This document shows, piece by piece, positions 35,585-44,629 of a stretch of DNA of 64,000 bases. Both the position numbers and the translations under genes were made by a program. Positions within the stretch are counted from its first letter, which is position 1. Each line of letters begins with the position of its first letter. Source of the stretch: Pseudomonas sp. GD04019 (lineage in GTDB: Bacteria; Pseudomonadota; Gammaproteobacteria; Pseudomonadales; Pseudomonadaceae). The stretch covers positions 1 through 64,000 of the forward strand of contig NZ_JAOEEA010000004.1 in NCBI RefSeq assembly GCF_029837695.1, given 5' to 3'. Below the pieces are notes generated by a model. It worked only from the letters and a program-made list of their open reading frames with translations. It was not told the origin of the DNA and did not search any database.

Positions 35585-35627
35585 CGCGGGTTTCACCCGC
35601 CCTACGGTAGGGCGGGTGAAACCCGCG
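35585..35627. repeat. Perfect REP palindrome 5' of the RAYT gene
   Basis: Two 21-nt arms (35585-35605 and 35607-35627; core GGGCGGGTGAAACCC) are perfectly complementary with a single base between them. It has the RAYT-type REP sequence without the 13-nt spacer of the other copies. Confidence 0.93.
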
Positions 35628-35646
35628 CCTGGGCACAATTCCCTCT

Positions 35647-36432
35647 CTACGCCTGCGCCAGCTGGCGCAGATATTCCGCGCTCTCTTCATCGGCCGGGAA
35701 GAAGGTCTCCAGGGCCAGTTCGGCCAGGGTCACGTCGTTGGGCGTGCCGAACACCGTGGTGGTGCTGATCATGCTCAGCACGCCGTGCTCGGTGCGGAAC
35801 TGCAGCGGCATCAGCACGCTGTCCGGTTGCGGCTCGGCCTTCTCGGCGGGGGCCGGGTAGCTCAGCAGTTCTTCCTGCAGGGACATCAGCTGCGGATCGC
35901 CGCTGATGTCGATGTCGTGCTGCAGGCGCATCAGCAGGTAGGCGCGCCACTGCGCCAGGTTAACGATGCGTGGCGCCAGGCCGTCCGGGTGCAGCGACAG
36001 GCGCAGCACATTGAGCGGCGGGCCGAGCAGCTCGGCCGGCACACCGGCGAGGAAGGGTGCCACCGAGCTGTTGGCCGCCAGCAGGTTCCATTGGCGGTCG
36101 ATGGTCAGCGCCGGGTAGGGCTCGTGAGCCTTGAGCAGTTGCTCGATGGCGGCGCGGGCGGCGGCCAGAGCCGGGTCGTTCAAACCATGCTGGCTGTACA
36201 GCGGTGCGTAGCCGGCGGCGCTGAGCAGGCGGTTGCGCTCGCGCAGGGGAATCTCCAGCTGCTCGGCCAGGTGCAGCAGCATTTCGCGGCTGGGCAGGGC
36301 GCGGCCGGTCTCGACGAAGCTCAGGTGGCGGGTGGAGATATCCGCCTCGCAGGCGAGGTCGAGCTGGCTCAGGCGGCGGCGCTGGCGCCACTGGCGCAAC
36401 AGGGCGCCGACGGGGTGATTGGCTGTGTTCAT
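35647..36432 (-). CDS. XRE-family regulator with a MmyB-like ligand-binding domain
   Basis: 261 residues from the ATG at 36430-36432. An N-terminal HTH (about 8-65; LRQWRQRRRLSQLDLACEAD then ISTRHLSFVETGRALPS) is followed by a MmyB-type PAS-like domain (HEPYPALTIDRQWNLLAANSS...) that may bind a fatty-acid-like ligand. The length is typical of the family. It is divergent from a small membrane-protein gene. A perfect inverted repeat at 36469-36485 in the shared region is a candidate operator. Confidence 0.9.
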   Translation of the reverse strand: MNTANHPVGALLRQWRQRRRLSQLDLACEADISTRHLSFVETGRALPSREMLLHLAEQLEIPLRERNRLLSAAGYAPLYSQHGLNDPALAAARAAIEQLLKAHEPYPALTIDRQWNLLAANSSVAPFLAGVPAELLGPPLNVLRLSLHPDGLAPRIVNLAQWRAYLLMRLQHDIDISGDPQLMSLQEELLSYPAPAEKAEPQPDSVLMPLQFRTEHGVLSMISTTTVFGTPNDVTLAELALETFFPADEESAEYLRQLAQA

Positions 36433-36468
36433 GGGAACGGACGATAGCCCAGGGGCGTCATCGCGGCC

Positions 36469-36485
36469 ATTACCTGGTAGGTAAT
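36469..36485. promoter_or_regulatory. Candidate operator ATTACCT-GGT-AGGTAAT
   Basis: A perfect 7-bp inverted repeat with a 3-nt spacer, 37 bp upstream of the XRE gene start and 73 bp upstream of the divergent membrane-protein gene. The position fits autoregulation and control of the neighbour by the XRE protein. Confidence 0.6.
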
Positions 36486-36557
36486 CGACGCGCATCCGCT
36501 TGTAGGCGAACTCTATGGCCAGGCGCCAATCCGGCGCTGTCACCTGGAGGTTTTGCC

Positions 36558-36959
36558 ATGACTACCCTGAACGCTTCACCGCTGCTGCGCCGCGCTCTGC
36601 TCGCCGATGGCCTGATGGGGATCGCCAGCGGTTCGCTGCTGATCCTGCTCAATAGCTGGTATGCCAATCTGCTGGCCCTGCCCGGTGATCTGTTGCTGGC
36701 CGCGGGGCTGACCCTGCTGCCACTCGGCCTGTTCCTCATGTGGATGGGTAGCCAGGAGACGGTCAGTCGCCGCCTGGTGTGGGTGGTGCTGGCGATTAAC
36801 GCGATGTGGGCCATCGACAGCCTGGTGCTGTTGTTCTCCGGCTGGATCTCGCCCAACCTGCTCGGCCAGATCTTCGTCATCGGCCAGGCCGCGCTGGTGC
36901 TGCTGTTCCTGGAGCTGGAGCTGATCGGCCTGAAACGCTCGGAGCCGGTACTGGCCTGA
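36558..36959 (+). CDS. Small four-helix membrane protein of unknown function
   Basis: 133 residues with about four predicted membrane helices (for example LLILLNSWYANLLALPG, LLPLGLFLMWMG, LVWVVLAINAMWAIDSLVLLF and IGQAALVLLFLELELIGL). GGAGG lies 8 nt before the ATG. Divergent genes of this kind next to MmyB-type XRE regulators are common in pseudomonads. The function is unknown. It probably responds to the adjacent regulator. Confidence 0.78.
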   Translation: MTTLNASPLLRRALLADGLMGIASGSLLILLNSWYANLLALPGDLLLAAGLTLLPLGLFLMWMGSQETVSRRLVWVVLAINAMWAIDSLVLLFSGWISPNLLGQIFVIGQAALVLLFLELELIGLKRSEPVLA

Positions 36960-36963
36960 TGGC

Positions 36964-37791
36964 CTATCGAGTAGTAACCCGGGTCAGACGCACTATCTCA
37001 CCCGGGTAGCCTCCCAGATGCCCGCTGGGGCCGGCGAAGAAGATGCCGTCGACTGTCAGCTGGTGGTCATCGAGATACTGGAGTGAGGTGGTGTCTTTGA
37101 CCATGGCAGACCATCTGCCAATCCAGAGTGAATGCTCCCCATCGCTGAGGGTCGACGACTCATAGCCCAGACGATAGGAGCCGGATGTCGTGATTCTTTT
37201 GCCGTCGTAGCGCTCGGGAGAGCTCAGCAACTCTGCGATGCTTACTGCAACCGGTAGACGATTATCACCTTGAGAGATGCGCTCTCGCTTCTGTAGCCCA
37301 TGTCGAGAAGCTTGTTCATCGAAGAACGTGCGAATTTCAGCGATTACATCGCTGCGTGCATCTCCGGCTTCAGTCGTAGCAAAAGACAGGCGAGTCTCCT
37401 GACAGTCTGCCCGGAAGTTGAGATAGGTCTGCTGGGGCGCTGGTGAGCTGGGATCGCTTTGTAGGTTGAAGATGCCGAGGGTCTTCAGCCGTTGTGCCAG
37501 AGCCAGCATTTCATTGACGCTGGGGCCCGGCTGGTCCGGATAGAAGCGGTTGTAATCCAGGTTCGAGTCGGTGGCGACCTCTCTGGTGCTACCCATTACC
37601 TCTAGGGATTTACCGTACTGGAACAGGCCCGTCTGGTTGAGCAACAGTTGCTCATCGACAGATGTCACTCCGTCGTCGTCGCTCACCTCCCCGCGAGTGG
37701 TGAAGTGCAGAAAGACGCCGTCGCATTCCTGTGCCATTGCTCCCGTACTGGTCATTGCCATCGTGAGCGCCAGCCCTAGTACCTTGTGCAT
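36964..37791 (-). CDS. Secreted protein with a C-terminal OB-fold-like domain, unknown function
   Basis: 275 residues with a signal peptide (MHKVLGLALTMAMTSTGAMA). The N-terminal half is not recognised. From about residue 180 the sequence VSIAELLSSPERYDGKRITTSGSYR resembles the start of small OB-fold modules found in periplasmic proteins. Codon use is visibly less GC-biased than in its neighbours, which suggests recent acquisition or a non-core gene. It is convergent with the membrane-protein gene and ends 4 bp from it. Confidence 0.65.
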   Translation of the reverse strand: MHKVLGLALTMAMTSTGAMAQECDGVFLHFTTRGEVSDDDGVTSVDEQLLLNQTGLFQYGKSLEVMGSTREVATDSNLDYNRFYPDQPGPSVNEMLALAQRLKTLGIFNLQSDPSSPAPQQTYLNFRADCQETRLSFATTEAGDARSDVIAEIRTFFDEQASRHGLQKRERISQGDNRLPVAVSIAELLSSPERYDGKRITTSGSYRLGYESSTLSDGEHSLWIGRWSAMVKDTTSLQYLDDHQLTVDGIFFAGPSGHLGGYPGEIVRLTRVTTR

Positions 37792-37856
37792 ATCCCTTGC
37801 TCCGGATTAATCCAGGTTCGGACGCTACCGATTCGGTATTTCAGGAGCAATAGCAA

Positions 37857-37880
37857 GAAGCCCGGCATATGCCGGGCTTC
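37857..37880 (-). terminator. Stem-loop after the second sulfate-binding-protein gene
   Basis: A perfect palindrome, GAAGCCCGGCAT/ATGCCGGGCTTC, 7 bp after the stop codon. On the minus strand it is followed by CTTGCTATTG, with few T residues, so termination strength is uncertain. Confidence 0.55.
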
Positions 37881-37887
37881 GGGGTTA

Positions 37888-38883
37888 TCACTGGGCGGTG
37901 TAGATCTGGTCGAACACGCCACCATCGTTGAAGTGGGTCTTCTGGATGCTCGGCCAGTCGCCGAAGGTCTTGGTCACGCTGAAGAAGCTGACCTTGGGGA
38001 AACGGTCGGCGAATTCGGCGAGGATCTGCGGATCACGCGGGCGCAGGTAGTTGTTGGCGGCGATGCGCTGGGCTTGCGGCGACCACAGGTACTTCAGGTA
38101 GGCCTCGGCCTCGGCGCGGGTGCCTTTCTTGTCGACCACCTTGTCGATCACCGTTACCGGAGGCTCGGCCTCGGCGGAGACGCTGGGGTAGACCACCTCG
38201 AAGCTGCCGCGGCCGAACTCGCGGGCGATCATTTCGGCCTCGTTCTCGAAGGTCACCAGTACGTCGCCGATCTGGTTCTGGATGAAGGTGGTGGTGGCGG
38301 CGCGGCCGCCGGTGTCCAGCACCGGTGCCTGCTTGAACAGCTTGCCGACGAAGGCCTTGGCCTTGGTCTCGTCACCGCCGTTCTGCAGCACGTAGCCCCA
38401 GGCGGAGAGGTAGGTGTAGCGGCCGTTGCCCGAGGTCTTTGGGTTAGGCACCACTACCTGCACGCCATCCTTGAGTAGGTCCGGCCAGTCTTTCAGCGCC
38501 TTGGGGTTGCCCTTGCGCACGATGAACACGGTGGCCGAGGTGAAGGGCGCGCTGTGGTTCGGCAGGCGCTCGGCCCAGTCCTTGGGCACCAGGCCGCCGT
38601 TGTCGGCCAGGGCGTTGATGTCGGTGGCCATGTTCATGGTGATCACGTCGGCCGGCAGGCCGTCGATCACGGCGCGGGCCTGCTTGCTCGAGCCGCCGTG
38701 GGACATCTGGATCTGCAGCGGCTTGCCGCCCTCGGCCTGCCAGTGCTTCTGGAACGCGGCGTTGTAGTCCTTGTAGAAGTCGCGCATCACGTCATAGGAG
38801 ACGTTGAGCAGGGTCGCCGCCTGGGCGGAGGTGGCAAGAGCGAAGCCGGCGGCCAACAGCGGGAGGGGCAATAGGCGTTTCAT
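37888..38883 (-). CDS. Second periplasmic sulfate-binding protein
   Basis: 331 residues. The signal peptide ends ATSAQA before [47 protein letters not shown] and VPNPKTSGNGRYTYLSAWGY are sulfate-binding signatures. It is clearly a paralogue of Sbp at 21923-22933. No permease genes accompany it, so it probably feeds CysTWA. It is divergent from lsfA with an AT-rich shared promoter region, placing it in the sulfate-starvation response with the ssu genes. AAGGACG precedes the ATG. Confidence 0.93.
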   Translation of the reverse strand: MKRLLPLPLLAAGFALATSAQAATLLNVSYDVMRDFYKDYNAAFQKHWQAEGGKPLQIQMSHGGSSKQARAVIDGLPADVITMNMATDINALADNGGLVPKDWAERLPNHSAPFTSATVFIVRKGNPKALKDWPDLLKDGVQVVVPNPKTSGNGRYTYLSAWGYVLQNGGDETKAKAFVGKLFKQAPVLDTGGRAATTTFIQNQIGDVLVTFENEAEMIAREFGRGSFEVVYPSVSAEAEPPVTVIDKVVDKKGTRAEAEAYLKYLWSPQAQRIAANNYLRPRDPQILAEFADRFPKVSFFSVTKTFGDWPSIQKTHFNDGGVFDQIYTAQ

Positions 38884-38929
38884 CTGGCGTCCTTGGAAGG
38901 TAGATAGCGCCGCCGACTATAGAAGGCGT

Positions 38930-39035
38930 TTTTTATTCTTTGAAAGAATAATTGATTCGATGCTTATGTCTTTCTGTTGCGATGTTTTATAGCTCTATAT
39001 GGAATAAATAAATCGTTATTTATTCTTTTTATTCC
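38930..39035. promoter_or_regulatory. AT-rich divergent promoter with TATTC inverted repeats (sbp paralogue / lsfA-ssu)
   Basis: It contains ATTCTTT-G-AAAGAAT (38935-38949) and a perfect 10-bp inverted repeat GAATAAATAA (39002-39011) / TTATTTATTC (39016-39025), followed by TTTTTATTCC. The same vocabulary occurs upstream of oscA, the hydrolase gene and the porin gene. These are candidate sites for CysB. The region lies between two genes whose homologues are induced by sulfate limitation. Confidence 0.6.
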
Positions 39036-39089
39036 ATTTCGTTCCTGAGCATAGTGGCCCCACGCAACGCACAGCCAAGGAGCAGCACC

Positions 39090-39728
<639 letters not shown>

Positions 39729-39737
39729 GGACAGAGC

Positions 39738-40331
39738 ATGCACGTTGTCCTGTTGTCCGGCAGCCCCTCGGCACGCTCGCGCACCGAGCTGCTGCTGGAG
39801 CATGTCAGCCAGCGCCTGCAGGTGCAGGGCCTGGAAGTCAGCCTGCTACGGGTGCGTGACTTCCCGGCCGAGGCCCTGCTGCACGCGGACTTCTCTAGCA
39901 CCGCCGTGCAGCAGCTGCAGGCGGCGGTGGCCAGCGCCGACGGCCTGGTGGTGGCAACGCCGGTATACAAGGCGTCCCTCACCGGCGCGCTGAAGGTGTT
40001 GCTCGACCTGCTGCCGGAACGCGCCCTGGCGCACAAGGTGGTGCTGCCCATCGCCAGCGGCGGTAGCCCGGCCCACCTGTTGGCCGTGGACTATGCGCTG
40101 AAGCCGGTACTGGCAGCGCTGAAGGCCCAGGAAATGCTGCCCGGCGTGTTCGCCGTGGACAGACAGATCGCCTATCCCGAGGGCGAGCGTCCCGCGCAGT
40201 TCGACGACGAACTGCGCGAACGTCTCGACGAATCGGTGGACCAGTTGCTTGCCGCCCTGGCGCGCCGCCCCAAACCGATCGACCCGCAACCGTTGAACGA
40301 CCGGCTGGTGAACGCCCGCTGGAGTATCTGA
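39738..40331 (+). CDS. ssuE: NAD(P)H-dependent FMN reductase SsuE
   Basis: 197 residues of the flavodoxin-like reductase family. The phosphate loop [15 protein letters not shown] is at the N-terminus, and [22 protein letters not shown] follows. SsuE supplies FMNH2 to the monooxygenase SsuD. It is separated from lsfA by 9 bp and from ssuA by a 143-bp gap containing a REPIN. It may also provide reduced flavin for the SfnB-like enzyme. Confidence 0.94.
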   Translation: MHVVLLSGSPSARSRTELLLEHVSQRLQVQGLEVSLLRVRDFPAEALLHADFSSTAVQQLQAAVASADGLVVATPVYKASLTGALKVLLDLLPERALAHKVVLPIASGGSPAHLLAVDYALKPVLAALKAQEMLPGVFAVDRQIAYPEGERPAQFDDELRERLDESVDQLLAALARRPKPIDPQPLNDRLVNARWSI

Positions 40332-40338
40332 ACCGACA

Positions 40339-40392
40339 CGGGTTTTCACCCGCCCTACACGGCACCGAGCCGTAGGACGGGTGAAACCCGCG
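40339..40392. repeat. REPIN (GGGCGGGTGAAACCC type) between ssuE and ssuA
   Basis: Imperfect arms at 40339-40358 and 40372-40392 around a 13-nt loop, the same type and spacing as the copy next to the RAYT at 34938-34992. It lies inside the ssu operon, 8 bp after the ssuE stop. Confidence 0.9.
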
Positions 40393-40474
40393 AACACCGC
40401 AACACCCTTCCTTACTCCCCCGCTAACGGGCGAGCAGGTCGACACCCAAATCACGAATTGCAAAGGAGAGCGCC

Positions 40475-41443
40475 ATGCGCACCATTACTTTGCGTCGGAG
40501 CCTGGTCGCCCTGTTTGCCGCGGCCATCTCGTTCGGCGCCATCACTCAAGCTCAAGCCGAGACCTTGCGGATCGGCTATCAGAAATACGGCACCCTGGTG
40601 CTGCTCAAGGCCAAGGGTTCGCTGGAGAAGCGCCTGGCCGAGCAGGGCATCGACGTGCAGTGGACCGAGTTCCCCGGCGGCCCGCAGCTGCTGGAAGGGC
40701 TGAACGTCGGCTCGATCGACTTCGGCACCACCGGCGAAGCGCCGCCGATCTTCGCCCAGGCCGCCGGTGCCGACCTGCTGTATGTGGCGCATGAGCCGCC
40801 GGCGCCGACCAGCGAGGCGATCCTGGTGCCCAAGGACTCGTCGCTCAAGTCGGTGAGCGAGCTGAAGGGCAAAAAGATCGCCCTGAACAAGGGCTCCAAC
40901 GTGCACTACCTGCTGGTGCGCGCCCTGGAAGACGCCGGCCTGAAGTACAGCGACATCCAGCCCGTGTACCTGCCGCCAGCCGATGCCCGCGCCGCCTTCG
41001 AGCGTGGCAGCGTCGACGCCTGGGTGATCTGGGACCCCTTCCAGGCCGCCGCCGAACACCAGCTGCAGGCCCGCACCCTGCGCGACGGCAAGGACCTGGT
41101 CGCCAACCACCAGTTCTACCTGGCCGCCAAGCCCTACGCCGAGAAGCATCCGCAGGTGGTCAGCGTACTGGTCGAGGAGATTCGCTCGGTCGGTGGCTGG
41201 ATCCGCGAGAACAGCGACGAGGCGACCCAGCAGGTGGCGCCGCTGCTCGGCCTGGCCCCGGAAATCACCCGCACGGCAGTCGAGCGCCAGGCCTACGGCG
41301 CCCAGTTCATTGGTGCGGATGTGATCGAGGCGCAGCAGAAGATCGCCGACACCTTCAGCGACCTCAAGCTGATTCCCAAGCGCCTGACCATCAAGGACGT
41401 GATCTGGAATCCGCCGGCCTCGGCCAAGGTGGCCCAGCAGTGA
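40475..41443 (+). CDS. ssuA: Alkanesulfonate-binding protein SsuA
   Basis: 322 residues with a signal peptide ending TQAQA before ETLRIGYQKYGTLVLLKAKGSLEKRL, the SsuA signature. FGTTGEAPPIFAQAAGADLLYVAHEPPAPTSEAI and GSVDAWVIWDPFQAAA also match. It captures aliphatic sulfonates in the periplasm for SsuBC. AAAGGAGAG precedes the ATG. The spacing to ssuD (143 bp) is filled by a repeat. Confidence 0.95.
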   Translation: MRTITLRRSLVALFAAAISFGAITQAQAETLRIGYQKYGTLVLLKAKGSLEKRLAEQGIDVQWTEFPGGPQLLEGLNVGSIDFGTTGEAPPIFAQAAGADLLYVAHEPPAPTSEAILVPKDSSLKSVSELKGKKIALNKGSNVHYLLVRALEDAGLKYSDIQPVYLPPADARAAFERGSVDAWVIWDPFQAAAEHQLQARTLRDGKDLVANHQFYLAAKPYAEKHPQVVSVLVEEIRSVGGWIRENSDEATQQVAPLLGLAPEITRTAVERQAYGAQFIGADVIEAQQKIADTFSDLKLIPKRLTIKDVIWNPPASAKVAQQ

Positions 41444-41450
41444 TTTGAAC

Positions 41451-41563
41451 CCCTCTCCCTCTGGGAGAGGGTGGCCCGAAGGGCCGGGTGAGGGAAGGCG
41501 CTGCTGGCTCCTCCCTCACCCCTACGCGGGCCGCCCCGGCTCCTCTCCCAATGGGAGAGGGGA
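41451..41563. repeat. GGGAGAGGG-type palindromic repeat between ssuA and ssuD
   Basis: It starts with CCCCTCTCCCTCTGGGAGAG (from 41450) and ends with CCTCTCCCAATGGGAGAGG (to about 41561); between them are a GGCCCGAAGGGCC hairpin and GCGGGCCGCCCCGG. It is related to 15207-15318 and 42741-42880. Confidence 0.85.
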
Positions 41564-41586
41564 GTAGAAAACAAGGAGACCACTCC

Positions 41587-42735
41587 ATGAGCCTCAATAT
41601 CTTCTGGTTCCTGCCCACCCACGGTGACGGCAAGTACCTCGGCACCAGCGAAGGCGCGCGCGCCGTCGACCACGGCTACCTGCAGCAGATTGCCCAGGCC
41701 GCCGACCGCCTCGGTTTCGGCGGCGTACTGATCCCCACCGGGCGTTCCTGCGAGGACTCCTGGCTGGTGGCCGCTTCGCTGATCCCGGCGACGCAGAACC
41801 TGAAGTTCCTGGTCGCCCTGCGTCCGGGGATCATTTCGCCCACCGTGGCCGCGCGCCAGGCGGCGACCCTGGACCGCCTGTCCAACGGCCGCGCACTGTT
41901 CAACCTGGTCACCGGTGGTGATCCGGACGAGCTGGCCGGCGACGGCCTGCACCTGTCGCACGAGGAGCGTTACGAGGCCTCCGTCGAATTCACCCGCATC
42001 TGGCGCCGCGTGCTAGAGGGCGAGACCGTCGACTACGACGGCAAGCACCTGCAAGTGAAGGGCGCCAAGCTGCTCTACCCGCCGATCCAGCAGCCACGTC
42101 CGCCGCTGTACTTCGGTGGTTCCTCCGAGGCCGCCCAGGACCTGGCCGCCGAGCAGGTCGAGCTGTACCTGACCTGGGGCGAGCCGCCAGCCGCGGTGGC
42201 CGAGAAGATCGCCGCCGTGCGCGAGAAGGCTACCCGCCAAGGTCGTACGGTGCGCTTCGGCATCCGCCTGCACGTGATCGTGCGCGAGACCAACGAGGAA
42301 GCCTGGGCCGCCGCCGATCGCCTGATCAGTCACCTGGACCAGGACACCATCGACCGCGCCCAGGCTTCCCTGGCGCGCTTCGACTCGGTCGGCCAGCAGC
42401 GCATGGCCGCCCTGCACGGCGGCAAGAAGGACAAGCTGGAGGTGTCGCCCAACCTCTGGGCCGGCGTCGGTCTGGTGCGTGGCGGTGCCGGTACCGCCCT
42501 GGTCGGCGATGGCCCGACCGTGGCCGCGCGGGTGAAGGAGTACGCCGACCTCGGCATCGACACCTTCATCTTCTCCGGCTACCCGCACCTGGAAGAGTCG
42601 TACCGGGTCGCCGAGCTGCTGTTCCCGCACCTCGACATCGCCCAGCCGGAGCGCCCGGAGTCACGTGGCTACGTCAGCCCGTTCGGCGAAATGATCTCCA
42701 GCGACATTCTGCCCAAGGCCGCAGCGGCGAGTTGA
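41587..42735 (+). CDS. ssuD: FMNH2-dependent alkanesulfonate monooxygenase SsuD
   Basis: 382 residues from the ATG at 41587 (AAGGAG upstream); the frame is open further upstream through the repeat, which is not credible coding sequence. It has a luciferase-like TIM barrel. The N-terminus [18 protein letters not shown] and the [20 protein letters not shown] and [16 protein letters not shown] regions are diagnostic. It cleaves C1-C14 alkanesulfonates to sulfite and an aldehyde with O2 and FMNH2 from SsuE. Length matches the family. Confidence 0.96.
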   Translation: MSLNIFWFLPTHGDGKYLGTSEGARAVDHGYLQQIAQAADRLGFGGVLIPTGRSCEDSWLVAASLIPATQNLKFLVALRPGIISPTVAARQAATLDRLSNGRALFNLVTGGDPDELAGDGLHLSHEERYEASVEFTRIWRRVLEGETVDYDGKHLQVKGAKLLYPPIQQPRPPLYFGGSSEAAQDLAAEQVELYLTWGEPPAAVAEKIAAVREKATRQGRTVRFGIRLHVIVRETNEEAWAAADRLISHLDQDTIDRAQASLARFDSVGQQRMAALHGGKKDKLEVSPNLWAGVGLVRGGAGTALVGDGPTVAARVKEYADLGIDTFIFSGYPHLEESYRVAELLFPHLDIAQPERPESRGYVSPFGEMISSDILPKAAAAS

Positions 42736-42740
42736 AAGGC

Positions 42741-42880
42741 ACCCTCTCCCTACGCGGGCCGCCCCAGCCCTCTCCCATAAATGGGAGAGGGAGTAGGTGG
42801 GGTGCTGGTCGAGCTCGGCGTAGCCGGCAATACGAAACATCCCCTCGCCCCTCTGGGGAGAGGGTTAGGGAGAGGGGCGA
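42741..42880. repeat. GGGAGAGGG-type palindromic repeat between ssuD and ssuC
   Basis: ACCCTCTCCCTACGCGGGCC near 42741 is followed by CTCTCCCATAAATGGGAGAG around 42770-42790 and CCCCTCGCCCCTCTGGGGAG near 42841, closing with GGGAGAGGGGCGAG. It seems to be two related units with a GTGGGGTGCTGG stretch between them. It fills most of the 192-bp ssuD-ssuC gap. Confidence 0.8.
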
Positions 42881-42927
42881 GCCATCACCCCACTCCACCG
42901 CACCGAATCGAAAGAAGGAGCGTTGCC

Positions 42928-43722
42928 ATGTCGACGCAGACGCTACACAACATCGGCCGCCGCCTGGCGCCCTGGGCGCTACCAGTGGCCCTGCTGGCCA
43001 TCTGGCAGGGCGCGGTGGTAGCCGGCTGGCTGTCCACCCGCATCCTGCCGGCACCCAGCGCGGTGATCGAAGCCGGCTGGGCATTGCTGGAAACCGGCGA
43101 GCTCTGGACCCACCTGGCCATCAGCGGCCAGCGTGCCGGTATCGGCTTCGCCATCGGCGGCGGCCTCGGCCTGCTGCTCGGTTTCATCACCGGCCTGTCC
43201 AACTGGGGTGAGCGCTTCCTCGACAGCTCGGTGCAGATGATCCGCAACGTGCCGCACCTGGCGCTGATCCCGCTGGTGATCCTGTGGTTCGGCATCGACG
43301 AGGCGGCGAAGATCTTCCTGGTCGCCCTCGGCACCCTGTTCCCGATCTACCTGAACACCTACCACGGCATCCGCAACGTCGACCCGGCGCTGGTGGAGAT
43401 GGCGCGCAGCTACGGCCTGTCCGGCTTCGCCCTGTTCCGCCAGGTGATCCTGCCCGGCGCGCTGCCGTCGATCCTGGTCGGCGTGCGCTTCGCCCTCGGC
43501 TTCATGTGGCTGACCCTGATCGTCGCCGAGACGATTTCCGCCAGCGCCGGCATCGGCTACCTGGCGATGAACGCCCGCGAATTCCTGCAGACCGACGTGG
43601 TGGTGCTGGCGATCCTGCTCTACGCGGTACTGGGCAAGCTGGCCGACGTCGCCGCGCGTCTGCTCGAACGCCTGTGGCTGCGCTGGCACCCGGCCTACCA
43701 GGCCAAGGCAGGTGCGCAATGA
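42928..43722 (+). CDS. ssuC: Alkanesulfonate ABC transporter permease SsuC
   Basis: 264 residues from the ATG at 42928 (GAAGGAG upstream). It has six predicted membrane helices and the EAA region [34 protein letters not shown]. It pairs with SsuB to import sulfonates delivered by SsuA. The stop overlaps the ssuB ATG (ATGA). Confidence 0.95.
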   Translation: MSTQTLHNIGRRLAPWALPVALLAIWQGAVVAGWLSTRILPAPSAVIEAGWALLETGELWTHLAISGQRAGIGFAIGGGLGLLLGFITGLSNWGERFLDSSVQMIRNVPHLALIPLVILWFGIDEAAKIFLVALGTLFPIYLNTYHGIRNVDPALVEMARSYGLSGFALFRQVILPGALPSILVGVRFALGFMWLTLIVAETISASAGIGYLAMNAREFLQTDVVVLAILLYAVLGKLADVAARLLERLWLRWHPAYQAKAGAQ

Positions 43723-44534
43723 CCGTCCTGCACAGCATTCACCGCGGTATCCCTCCGGGCGGCGTACCGCTGAGCATCGAGGGCATTCGCAAGGCCTTCG
43801 GTGAGCGCGAGGTGCTCAAGGGTATCGACCTGCATATCCCGGCCGGGCAGTTCGTTGCCGTGGTTGGCCGCAGCGGTTGCGGCAAGAGCACCCTGCTGCG
43901 TCTGCTGGCCGGCCTCGATGCGCCGAGTGGCGGTGCGCTGCTGGCCGGCAAGGGCGCACTGGCGGCGGTGCGTGACGACACCCGCCTGATGTTCCAGGAC
44001 TCGCGCCTGCTGCCGTGGAAGCGAGTGATCGACAACGTCGGCCTCGGTCTGTCCGGCGACTGGCAGCCCAAGGCCCGCGAGGCGCTGGCTGCCGTCGGCC
44101 TGGCCGACCGCGCCAACGAATGGCCGGCGGCGCTGTCCGGTGGGCAGAAGCAGCGTGTGGCCCTGGCTCGTGCGCTGATTCATCAGCCGCGCCTGCTGCT
44201 GCTGGACGAACCGCTCGGCGCGCTGGATGCGCTGACCCGCATCGAGATGCAGCAGCTGATCGAGCGCCTGTGGCAGCAGCATGGCTTCACCGTGCTGCTG
44301 GTGACCCACGACGTGGCCGAGGCCGCGGCCATCGCCGACCGCGTGATCCTGATCGAGGACGGCGAGATCGGCCTCGATCTGACCGTCGACCTGCCTCGCC
44401 CGCGTCAGCGGGGCTCGGCGCGCCTGGCCGCGCTGGAGGCCGAAGTGCTCAACCGGGTGCTGGCGCTGCCAGCGCTGCCGCCGCAACCGGAACCCCTGTC
44501 CCCTCTGCCCACGCAACTGCGCTGGGCGCTGTAG
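43719..44534 (+). CDS. ssuB: Alkanesulfonate ABC transporter ATPase SsuB
   Basis: 271 residues from the ATG overlapping the ssuC stop. Walker A GRSGCGKS (50-57), Q-loop [10 protein letters not shown], signature [15 protein letters not shown], Walker [12 protein letters not shown] and H-loop LLVTHD are present. A Pro-rich C-terminal tail ([19 protein letters not shown]) extends beyond the core, as in other Pseudomonas SsuB proteins. A REPIN separates it from ssuF. Confidence 0.95.
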   Translation: MTVLHSIHRGIPPGGVPLSIEGIRKAFGEREVLKGIDLHIPAGQFVAVVGRSGCGKSTLLRLLAGLDAPSGGALLAGKGALAAVRDDTRLMFQDSRLLPWKRVIDNVGLGLSGDWQPKAREALAAVGLADRANEWPAALSGGQKQRVALARALIHQPRLLLLDEPLGALDALTRIEMQQLIERLWQQHGFTVLLVTHDVAEAAAIADRVILIEDGEIGLDLTVDLPRPRQRGSARLAALEAEVLNRVLALPALPPQPEPLSPLPTQLRWAL

Positions 44535-44549
44535 GGCAACTGCGAATCC

Positions 44550-44608
44550 GTAGCCCGGAGGCAATCCGGGAGCGGAGCCGATGATTTCCCGGATTGCATC
44601 CGGGCTAC
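44550..44608. repeat. REPIN with GTAGCCCGG arms between ssuB and ssuF
   Basis: Arms at 44550-44571 and 44587-44608 with a 15-nt loop; same type as 17677-17734 and 51219-51276. Confidence 0.9.
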
Positions 44609-44629
44609 CCACGACCAAGGAGCAACACC

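Noticed and set aside
34938..35627. Regular palindromes that might be a CRISPR array
   Set aside because: Only two repeat units flank a single gene, with no series of equal-length unique spacers and no cas genes. They are REPINs around a RAYT.
41488..41586. N-terminal extension of SsuD through the repeat
   Set aside because: The frame is open only because the repeat lacks stops. The translated part is Pro/Arg/Gly low complexity, and AAGGAG directly precedes the ATG at 41587, which gives the standard SsuD length.
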